DNA from: Liberibacter brunswickensis
Lineage (GTDB): Bacteria; Pseudomonadota; Alphaproteobacteria; Rhizobiales; Rhizobiaceae
Direction of reading: 5' to 3'
Length of the DNA: 64,000 nucleotides
Assembly: GCF_036858155.1 (NCBI RefSeq)
Contig: NZ_JAAEJX010000001.1
Span: forward strand, 1 to 64,000
A model generated the notes under the pieces. It saw only the letters and a list, made by a program, of their open reading frames with translations. It searched no databases and was not told where the DNA came from. Both the position numbers and the translations under genes were made by a program. Below, piece after piece: positions 28,072-35,881 of the stretch. Within the stretch, counting starts at the first letter, position 1; each line of letters opens with the position of its first letter.

Positions 28072-29454
28072 ATGGTTTTTTGTGAAAATTTTATTTTTCA
28101 TTTTAAAAGGTTAAAAAAGTCTTATACAGGAGGCTTTCTTATAATAACGGCATTGATTTTTCCTATTATATTCATATTAATTGGTATGCTAATTGATATA
28201 GCTCGTTGGTTGCATTGTAATAGTGCTTTAAAACAAGCTGCTAATTCGGCTATTTTTGCTTCTTCGGTTCCATTGGCCGATGCTGTAAGTAAAAAGAATT
28301 TTTTGAGTACTGATAATTCTTTTAAGTTATTGAAGGAGAATATAAAGGGATATTTATTACGGCATTTTAAAGAGAATTTAAAGCATGATTTCACAGAAGA
28401 AGAAATTGAAGGTATTATTAAAAATACGATAGTAAGTATTAAAAAGAATATTATCAAATCTTCTTATAGTATTATTCTTTCTTCGAGTTATAATTTTTCA
28501 TTAAACCCTTTTCTATTTTATGTAAGTCCTATTAATTTAAGACAATGGTTAGTTAATGCTATTTCTGAAGGAGAGACGATTTCAACACGCGATATGCCAA
28601 GAGAGGGATTGTCACTTCAATTTATCGTTGATAGATCATCCTCAATGAACAGTTATAGCCTTTCTAATGGTAGAATTGCAAACTGCTTTAGTACTCCAAT
28701 ATATTCCTATGATCATCAAGATATACCGGAATCATTACTTAATAAATTTGGTGTTTTTTCAAAAGATGAAAGTTTAACTGACTCTGATCGTGTTATGTCT
28801 TGTGATAGTTCATTATATAAACTCATTTATAAAAATGATAATTCAGTTGTAAAAAAGAAGCTTGTTGATATCGCAGAGTATTCAGTGCAGAAGAGATATC
28901 TTGTACGTGATGCATTATCTAGTATTATAGATACTATTACTAAATTAGATGATCATGAAAATAAAGTAAGGATGTCATCAATTTTTTTTGATTATAATAA
29001 TATAATTAGTAAATTTGATTGGGGTGTAGATTCTTTCAAAAAAAGTATAGTTAATAATTTTAATATTGATTACAACAGTGGGACTAATATATATAATGCT
29101 ATTAAAAGTGCACGTGATTTAATACTTGATTCACAAGAAGATCATTTACATGAAAGTAAAAATAATATTAATGTTAGAAAGTATATTATACTTTTAACAG
29201 ATGGGGCAAATTCGTTTAATAATGATAATGAGGTAATTGAAGTTTGTAATGACATTAAATCACACGGTGTAAAAATAATGACAATCGCCTTTTCAGTTCC
29301 AGATTCACAACAGTCAAGAGCAAATAATTTGTTACGACAATGTGCGAGTCCTCATAGTTTTTTTAAAGCAGATGATTCTGCTATGTTAAATTCAGTTTTT
29401 CGTGACCGTATAGGAAAAGATATATTTAAAAGAATTATCAAGCTCAAAAGGTAA
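28072..29454 (+). CDS. TadG-like protein with von Willebrand factor A domain
   Basis: The N-terminus is of the TadE/TadG pilin type: a short cytoplasmic stretch, TGGFLIITALIFPIIFILIG and a helix to about residue 44, then the LKQAANSAIFA segment. The rest is a vWA domain with a complete metal site: DRSSS at 187-191 (DxSxS), SGTNIYNAI and LLTDGAN. Such proteins help Flp/Tad pilus assembly at the envelope, but no other tad genes are nearby, so the role here is open. A GGAAT site precedes the ATG. Similar free-standing copies exist in Rhizobiales. Confidence 0.8.
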   Translation: MVFCENFIFHFKRLKKSYTGGFLIITALIFPIIFILIGMLIDIARWLHCNSALKQAANSAIFASSVPLADAVSKKNFLSTDNSFKLLKENIKGYLLRHFKENLKHDFTEEEIEGIIKNTIVSIKKNIIKSSYSIILSSSYNFSLNPFLFYVSPINLRQWLVNAISEGETISTRDMPREGLSLQFIVDRSSSMNSYSLSNGRIANCFSTPIYSYDHQDIPESLLNKFGVFSKDESLTDSDRVMSCDSSLYKLIYKNDNSVVKKKLVDIAEYSVQKRYLVRDALSSIIDTITKLDDHENKVRMSSIFFDYNNIISKFDWGVDSFKKSIVNNFNIDYNSGTNIYNAIKSARDLILDSQEDHLHESKNNINVRKYIILLTDGANSFNNDNEVIEVCNDIKSHGVKIMTIAFSVPDSQQSRANNLLRQCASPHSFFKADDSAMLNSVFRDRIGKDIFKRIIKLKR

Positions 29455-29513
29455 ATAATTGTTTTTGAATATAAGAAAGATTAGGATAGTAATTTATTAT
29501 TAGAACTCGTAAT

Positions 29514-29650
29514 TTAACGATAAGACATTCCTCCATCTTCTGCTAGTAAAATAGCAGAGAAAAGTTATACGAAATCCATGAGCATATTTCTCAATTCCAG
29601 CTTTTCGTTCTTTTAATCCAAATATTGTATTGGTGATGTTTTAAAAATGT
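29514..29650 (-). pseudogene. 3' end of an unrecognised decayed gene
   Basis: The minus strand reads GLKERKAGIEKYAHGFRITF, then shifts frame near 29560-29570 and continues as SAILLAEDGGMSYR followed by a stop at 29514. The two segments look like one protein tail split by a frameshift. I do not recognise the family. Confidence 0.35.
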
Positions 29651-29904
29651 CTTAGTTGATAAAAGATCCCTTTCTGCATTCATCTTTTTTAAATAAAATA
29701 TAACCAAGGGTATTCTAGGCTTTTGGTTAGCAGATATAATAACTATAGAAAAGAAAGAAAAGTATAAAAAATGAATAACTTTATAAGTTTTTTTGAGTAA
29801 TATACCTCCTTTTATTCAAGAAAGTATAACTTCTATGTTTGGTTTGTAAAAAGCATATCTAAGAAGATACGGAGTTAGAATTGATACGATACAGCAAATT
29901 TATT

Positions 29905-30160
29905 TTATATAAAAGAATCGTATCCGTATAAAGAATCATATCCCTCACCAACCACGGCTTGCAACCATACCGGATAACTTAGTACTCTAAACCACGCCCT
30001 GATACTATAGCCCTTGATTAGGCACTGGTAGAATGGATAATATTGTTTCAATATAAAAGTATTTACCATCGTATAGAAGAAACGATACATTCATTTTCTA
30101 AGCCCCAATGCTTGAGATCGTCCCAGTCGCTTGTGCATCCACTTTTATTGTGGTAGCTTT
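29905..30160 (-). pseudogene. Overlapping remnants of two small phage-like genes
   Basis: Upstream piece: TTIKVDAQATGTISSIGA, then a stop at 30098-30100. Four bases later a new frame starts, MNVSFLLYDGKYFYIETIL, which hits a TAG after VPNQGL and then runs as YQGVV and, after a frame change, RVLSYPVW. Tight packing of very short genes and the YQGVV.RVLS pattern suggest phage morphogenesis genes, but no family can be named. Confidence 0.3.
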
Positions 30161-30369
30161 TCGGTTCTACCTGTGAAGAAAATACTTACTATATACATCT
30201 CTTATAAGCCAAATTCCTACTCCAACTGAAATTTCTTCTCTTAGTAATTAATTTTTCCCTATGCCTATAGAAACTATAGGATAGTAAGTGTTCTTAAATA
30301 CCCGATTAGGTAAAACAACTACTTCAGGTATATCTGAAGTCTTTTTCGAATTTAGAACTATTAGTCCCT

Positions 30370-30456
30370 AATTTGTCATCAGCATTAGAGATATTTGGGC
30401 TCCCATCCCGTTAAATACAAAGAAAATAATACTGATGAATACTATATATTTCACAT
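30370..30456 (-). pseudogene. Broken small frame with a signal-like N-terminus
   Basis: A good ribosome site (AGAAGGAG) precedes ATG/GTG codons at 30456/30454. The GTG frame reads KYIVFISIIFFVFNGMGAQ, resembling a signal peptide, then stops after 27 codons; a neighbouring frame continues as NADDKLGTNSSKFEKDF. I read this as a frameshifted gene for a small exported protein; function unknown. Confidence 0.3.
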
Positions 30457-30584
30457 TTTCTCCTTCTTCTAATAAATATATAAAAATAAATACTAGGTTG
30501 AATTTTCTACTATTACTCAACTATTTAAGTCAAGTAACGAAGGGCATTTGATTATTAATTAGTTAAAAAGAAGTAGAAATTTAT

Positions 30585-30680
30585 GAACAAATAGGTGCGG
30601 AATTACTATAGGAAAAACCGATCAGAATCAACACCCTCTTAAAACAGGGGAATGTGCATCTAATTATTTTATTTTAATGG
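30585..30680 (+). repeat. Dispersed prophage-derived repeat, copy C
   Basis: This copy shares AAATAGGTGCGGAATTACTATAGGAAAAAC and AGAATCAACACCCTCTTAAAACAGGGG with copy A, including the hairpin position. Its left flank (TATTTAAGTCAA, then ATTAATTAGTTAAAAAG) also matches the flank just before the endolysin remnant near 2.3 kb, but here the endolysin body is missing. So it derives from the same prophage segment. Confidence 0.6.
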
Positions 30681-30902
30681 AAAATAATCATTTATTATAG
30701 AATATCTAAAAAATTTGATACGTTGGAATATATAAGAATTAGCATAACTATAGTTTTAGAAAATTATAACTTTTTTTGAATATTTCAACGTTCCAACATT
30801 TTTATATTATAAAAATGATATTTTACATTATAATATCGTTTTAAATATATTTTGTTAAATCACTCGATAATATACTATTATTTATTAGCTGATTTATATC
30901 TA

Positions 30903-31066
30903 AAATTTATTTCTCTACTTGCTTGCAATAACTGTCAACACGGCATTACCAATAAAATTTATCACTGATAGTCATTCTAACATAAACCTATCTACTTCTA
31001 ATATCAATGTTACCACGGCAATTGGAAAGATAGAACTAATACTATATTACGGTAGATCCTGATATA
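30903..31066 (-). pseudogene. Partial duplicate of the dctA 3' end
   Basis: This segment is a diverged copy of the DNA at about 31145-31323 in dctA, offset 242 bases. Shared stretches include GCATTACCAATAAAATTT and CTAATATCAATGTTAC, with several substitutions and a deletion of about 18 bases near the far end. It has no start, no intact frame and lies just downstream of the functional gene in the same orientation, so it is a decayed tandem duplication. Confidence 0.75.
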
Positions 31067-31105
31067 GATTAAAAAATCGGTTTTATATAAACTATTTTAT
31101 GGAAA

Positions 31106-32386
31106 TCATTTAATCCCTATAGATTTACGAAATAATGTTTGATCTAATTTATTTTCCCACTTGCTTACAACAACTGTCATCACTGCATTACCAATAAAAT
31201 TTGTTACTGATCGGCATTCTGACATAAATCTATCAACTCCTAATATCAATGTTACTCCGGCAATTGGTAACGATGGAACTAAAGCTATAGTTGCTGCTAG
31301 AGTTATAAATGCAGATCCTGTTACTCCAGCAGCTCCTTTTGACGATATCATTGCTATTAAGAGTATGGCAATCTGATCTTCTAAATTAATATGAATATTA
31401 GTAGCCTGTGCTATGAATAGTATTGCTAATGTTAAATAGATATTACTGCCATCTAGATTAAAAGAATATCCTGTAGGGACGACCATACTAACTATTGAAC
31501 GATTACAACCAGCTTCTTCCATTTTTTTCATTAATCCGGGAAGAGCAGATTCTGACGAAGAAGTACTTAACACCAAAAGAATTTCTTCTTTTAAGAAGGA
31601 TATCAGTTTGATCACGGAAAAATTACAAAATCTTGCTAATAATCCTAATATTACAAGAATAAAAAAAGCTGATGTTGCATACAAACAAGTTACTAAAAAA
31701 ACAAGATTATGAAGTGAGGATAGACCATATTTTCCTATCGTGAAGGACATAGCTCCAAAAGCTCCTAAAGGAGCACTTTTCATAATAATAGAGACCATTT
31801 TAAAAATAGGAAAGCTAATCTCTTCAAGACATTTTTTGATAGTATTTGATCTTTCACCAACTAGAGAGAGGGAAATTCCGAAAAGCACAGCAACAGTCAA
31901 TGTTTGCAATATATTCCCAGAAGTCAAAGCACTCATGGCTGTGTTAGGAATCATATCTTTTACAAAATCAACAAAACTTTTTGATTCAGATTGTTTTATA
32001 TGAGCTATACTTTCTGTGTGTAGTAATTTTAAGTCTACATTCATTCCGACGCCAGGCTTGGCTATATTACCAACGATTAAACCAATAATCAGTGCTAACA
32101 TTGAAAATATAAAGAATAGAACTAAAGATTTCCAGAATATCCTTCTTATTACTTTCATGTCTTGCATGCGTGCTATTCCTGTGGAAACAGTAATGAATAT
32201 CACTGGTGTTATAAGCATTCTCGTTATTTTTATAAATATATCACCCAATAATTGCATCTGAATTCCTATTTGCGGAGCGAAGTGACCAAGCACTATGCCA
32301 GCGGAAATCGCAATAATTACTTGAACGTATAGAATCTTATATAGGGGACGTCTATTATCTCCGTGAATTTCAATTGTTTCCTTCAT
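31106..32386 (-). CDS. dctA: C4-dicarboxylate/H+ or Na+ symporter
   Basis: An inner-membrane symporter of the DAACS family importing succinate, malate and fumarate. The alignment to DctA is clear: LYVQVIIAISAGIVLGHFAPQIG at the start, PGVGMNVD, the serine-rich hairpin LSTSSSESALP, and GYSFNLDGSNIY. The ATG at 32386 with a GAGAGA site fits the DctA N-terminus; the longer frame from a TTG at 32461 adds a leader not seen in the family. Uptake of host organic acids fits a phloem parasite. Confidence 0.9.
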   Translation of the reverse strand: MKETIEIHGDNRRPLYKILYVQVIIAISAGIVLGHFAPQIGIQMQLLGDIFIKITRMLITPVIFITVSTGIARMQDMKVIRRIFWKSLVLFFIFSMLALIIGLIVGNIAKPGVGMNVDLKLLHTESIAHIKQSESKSFVDFVKDMIPNTAMSALTSGNILQTLTVAVLFGISLSLVGERSNTIKKCLEEISFPIFKMVSIIMKSAPLGAFGAMSFTIGKYGLSSLHNLVFLVTCLYATSAFFILVILGLLARFCNFSVIKLISFLKEEILLVLSTSSSESALPGLMKKMEEAGCNRSIVSMVVPTGYSFNLDGSNIYLTLAILFIAQATNIHINLEDQIAILLIAMISSKGAAGVTGSAFITLAATIALVPSLPIAGVTLILGVDRFMSECRSVTNFIGNAVMTVVVSKWENKLDQTLFRKSIGIK

Positions 32387-32620
32387 GATCATTCTCTCAA
32401 AATTTTTCATTATAAGGTTTATAAATATTCTCAGAGCTAATTCATACATATATCTATTCAAAAAATCTATATAATTTTTTTATATCTTCAATGTATTGTT
32501 TTAACATAACCGAGATTGTTTATTTGATCTTAAATAATTTATTATGATAAAAAAATATTCATTTATGTAAGAGACCATCTCAACATATATCTTTTTAAAA
32601 GTAATTTTTGTTAAAATTTA

Positions 32621-33943
32621 TCACCTTTCAAATATTTTTGGCCAATTTTTCATAATTGGTCGGATTATTTCTTGTGCAATAGTAGTTCGTTCTGCTGTAA
32701 AAATAATTTCAGCAGGGAATCCATTTCGTAGTTCTATATTACTATTGAAGTAAGCAGGATCATTAATTTTTAAAATAACTTCATAATAATTTTGTGTTTG
32801 TAAATCACTGTTATTATGTGAGATAATGGGGCTTATCTTTTCTATAATTGCTTTGAATCTTTTTTCTTGAATATTGGTATAATATGGAAAACGTACAACA
32901 GCTATATGATCTTTTTTGATGTTTTGAATTTGTTTAGGTGTAACTTTTGCTCTTACGAATGTTAGCTTACTTTGAGGAACTATTTTCATCAATAGTTGTG
33001 ATTGCTGTGCATAGTTACTATAAGAAAAGCTTTTATTATATACAATAGTTCCAGTAATTGGAGATAGGATTGTTTGTTGCTCTATTTTTTTTCTAAGAAC
33101 ATCAAGTTTTGATATTTCATCTGTTAAAGTATGTTGATTTTGTTCTAAATCACGAGAAATATCCTTTATATAAGTAGCAAATTCTAAATTAGCTTCATCA
33201 TTTAATTCATTGATATGACGCAAAGCATTTTCTTGAGCATTGGAATTCTCAGTTGATTCAATTAAGCTTTTATACAAGATTCTTTCTTGTTGATTCAAAT
33301 CATTTTTGCTGACAGAATTATGTTTAAAAAGCTCTTGCATAATTGTTAAATCTTTTTGATGAGATAATAAGATCGAACTTAATAAAGATCCTTTGTTTTT
33401 TAGATCGAGATAATTCAAATAAATGTTTTTTATACGTGTTAGTTTCAGCTTTAATGACTTGAATACATTTGATGTTTCATAATTGAAAGATTTATAACAA
33501 GTAGAAGGGTAATCCCTTAAGAAATATAGTAGTTGTTCGTCTCTTGTTTCAAAAGATTTTTCAAGAGTATTGTATTTTTTATGTAGAAAGTTCAGTGCAT
33601 CTCTTGAAGTATCTACTCGGCATTGCAAGTCATCAATAAACACTTTTTTCAAATTAATTAGATTTGTAATTTCAGTATCTTCGAACGTTAGAAGAGGTTT
33701 TCCTTGCATGATATGTTCGCCATCTTTTACTTGAAATTTTTTGATTATACCAGAAAAAGGAGATTTAATTTCAACTACATCGTCATCATTTAAAATCTCT
33801 CCAGAAGAGGAAACATTTATTTCTATAGGAAATATAAAAGACCATGTGAGCAGTGCAATACTTCCAATAGTAGACAATATGGTAATTTTTTCGAGAGAAG
33901 TAAAATTAATTTTTTTAGAGCTTTTCCAAATAAAATTATTCAT
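32621..33943 (-). CDS. prtE: Type I secretion adaptor (HlyD/PrtE family)
   Basis: The periplasmic membrane-fusion protein linking the inner-membrane ABC exporter to an outer-membrane TolC channel. One N-terminal helix (about 20-40) is followed by a lipoyl half (VEIKSPFSGIIKKFQV), a long coiled-coil region (about 100-290), the second lipoyl half (ILSPITGTIVYN) and a beta-barrel domain. At 440 residues it is typical. It begins one base after the prtD stop, in one operon. No tolC is in this window. Confidence 0.9.
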   Translation of the reverse strand: MNNFIWKSSKKINFTSLEKITILSTIGSIALLTWSFIFPIEINVSSSGEILNDDDVVEIKSPFSGIIKKFQVKDGEHIMQGKPLLTFEDTEITNLINLKKVFIDDLQCRVDTSRDALNFLHKKYNTLEKSFETRDEQLLYFLRDYPSTCYKSFNYETSNVFKSLKLKLTRIKNIYLNYLDLKNKGSLLSSILLSHQKDLTIMQELFKHNSVSKNDLNQQERILYKSLIESTENSNAQENALRHINELNDEANLEFATYIKDISRDLEQNQHTLTDEISKLDVLRKKIEQQTILSPITGTIVYNKSFSYSNYAQQSQLLMKIVPQSKLTFVRAKVTPKQIQNIKKDHIAVVRFPYYTNIQEKRFKAIIEKISPIISHNNSDLQTQNYYEVILKINDPAYFNSNIELRNGFPAEIIFTAERTTIAQEIIRPIMKNWPKIFER

Positions 33944-33944
33944 C

Positions 33945-35639
33945 TTAAATTTTTATATTACTATGAGAAGGTGTTGATAATTTGTAAATATCTTGTGTCG
34001 GTCCAAAAAGAAAACCTTGTTTAGGATGGAATATAAATAAAAAATCTGATATGCTGATTGTCTTTGGATCGTTTGAGATCATAACAATTGTTTTTTTGTT
34101 TTCGTTGAATTTTTTAAGTAGTATATGTAAATTGTTCTTCGCAATATTATCTAGGTGATTTAGTGGATCATCCATAAAAATGATTTTAGGATCATTAGCT
34201 ATGATTCGTGATAAACGAATTTTTTGTATAAGGTTATATGATATTTCATTATCAACATAAGTGGTTTGATACCCATTTTTAAGGGATAAAATATCTTCGT
34301 GACACCCTATTGTTTTTGCTGCTTTTTTTGCAATATTTAATGAATCTTTATCGTGAGATAAGGTAATATTTTCTACAATACTTATTGGGAATAAATGACA
34401 TTTTTGTGAGAGATAACTAACTTGTGGAAAGAAATTTTCAATGAAATTATTGGAGATTTTTTCTTCTCCTAATGATATGATTCCTTTTTCCAATTTACGT
34501 AAACCTATCATGCAAAGTAATAGATTGCTTTTTCCGCATCCACTCGGCCCAGCAATTACACAATGTTTTCCTTCTGGAATAGTGAATGATAAATTGTGGC
34601 AAATAAGATGAGAATTTCTTTTATCGCTTAGTGTTATGTCTTTTGCAGTTATATTGCTATTTGGTATTTTCATTCTTATTAACTTTTGAGAATTAGATGA
34701 ATTGAGAATAGTATTAAAATCATTCAAACTTACGAGATATTTGAAAGATTCAAATCCAATTTTCAGATATTTTTTTGAATTTATTATTTGTTCTAAAGGT
34801 GCCATTGCTCGGGCAGTAATAATAGAAGTAGCTATAATAGAACCAGCTGATAGGTTTTGATCAATAACCAGCCAAGCTCCTATTCCTAGAATTGAGGATT
34901 GTAAAGTCATTCGTAGTGTTTTTATTAAAGATATTCCGAAACAGTGCTTATTTGCGATTAGTAATAGATTATCTTGCAAAATAGCACGTTTTTTATTCCA
35001 GCATGTTAATAAAAAATCACGTGTATAAGGGGTATACATATATTCATAATTATACATTACCGCTTTTCCAAAATTTATCTCATCGTGTTGGTGTTTTTTA
35101 GATCTTTGTTCCAATTTTTCATTTTTAGCTTGAAATATAAATGCTATAGCAAGGATTAGTATACCGCTTATGATTGCCCACGATCCTAATATTGGATGTA
35201 TGAAAAAACTTAATATAATAAATATTGGGGTGAATATTATGTCAAATAAAGCAGGTAAAACGGGTGATTTAATAAATTGCTTGAGTCGATCTATAGATGA
35301 GACGACGGAGATAATAGATGTGTAATTTATATCATATTTTTTGGTTAATGTTATAATATAAGGTTGAAAAAATTGTTCTATTAATTTTGAAGATTCTATT
35401 AATAGTTTTGAACGTATTAAATCGAAGAAAAAAAACAGTGAATAAAGAAAGATTGTTATTACGCTTAAAGCGATCAGGTTAGTTTTGCTGTGCGAACCGA
35501 TGACGCTATCGTATATGTGCATCATATATAGAGGATTAGTTAAATAAAGTATATTTATGAAAAAACTTGGCAATATAGCAGTAAAAAAAAGCGAATAATA
35601 TATTTTACTAAAATTCAAAAAATATTTTGAATAGTACAT
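33945..35639 (-). CDS. prtD: Type I secretion ABC exporter (PrtD-like) with degenerate ATPase motifs
   Basis: This 564-residue protein has the PrtD layout: a membrane domain with about six helices (15-290) and a C-terminal nucleotide-binding domain. Walker A is intact (GPSGCGKS, 364-371). The ABC signature, normally LSGGQ, reads ISYNL at 466-470. The residue after the Walker B Asp, normally the catalytic Glu, is Asp491 (IIFMDDP), and the switch His is Asn523 (ISNDP). The flanking residues still align, so this is sequence drift rather than a frameshift. A GAGG site precedes the ATG. The presumed cargo is the divergent serralysin. Confidence 0.88.
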   Translation of the reverse strand: MYYSKYFLNFSKIYYSLFFTAILPSFFINILYLTNPLYMMHIYDSVIGSHSKTNLIALSVITIFLYSLFFFFDLIRSKLLIESSKLIEQFFQPYIITLTKKYDINYTSIISVVSSIDRLKQFIKSPVLPALFDIIFTPIFIILSFFIHPILGSWAIISGILILAIAFIFQAKNEKLEQRSKKHQHDEINFGKAVMYNYEYMYTPYTRDFLLTCWNKKRAILQDNLLLIANKHCFGISLIKTLRMTLQSSILGIGAWLVIDQNLSAGSIIATSIITARAMAPLEQIINSKKYLKIGFESFKYLVSLNDFNTILNSSNSQKLIRMKIPNSNITAKDITLSDKRNSHLICHNLSFTIPEGKHCVIAGPSGCGKSNLLLCMIGLRKLEKGIISLGEEKISNNFIENFFPQVSYLSQKCHLFPISIVENITLSHDKDSLNIAKKAAKTIGCHEDILSLKNGYQTTYVDNEISYNLIQKIRLSRIIANDPKIIFMDDPLNHLDNIAKNNLHILLKKFNENKKTIVMISNDPKTISISDFLFIFHPKQGFLFGPTQDIYKLSTPSHSNIKI

Positions 35640-35881
35640 GAAAAATCCTCTTTCATATAATTATATATTTTATAACTAAATGTATTAAATTATTATTTAG
35701 TCTTTAGGCTAATTAAATATAAGTAAAAATAATCTATATTTATATCATAATTACTTTTTACTTGATAACATAATTTTTATAATTTTAATTGATAGTCAAA
35801 TTTATTTCGTTTAAGAATATTGCTATTATAAATGAAATTTTTATTTTGAAATATTTATTTAAAATTAATAGGGATGTAAAA

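Larger units (their letters stand above)
29455..30902. other. Decayed accessory region without intact genes
   Basis: About 1.4 kb with only broken reading frames, mostly on the minus strand. Recognisable pieces, listed separately, are a tail at 29514-29650, overlapping phage-like fragments at 29905-30160, a broken small exported frame near 30370-30456, and repeat copy C at 30585-30680. The mixture of frames and the shared repeat suggest an eroded prophage or mobile insertion. Confidence 0.6.
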
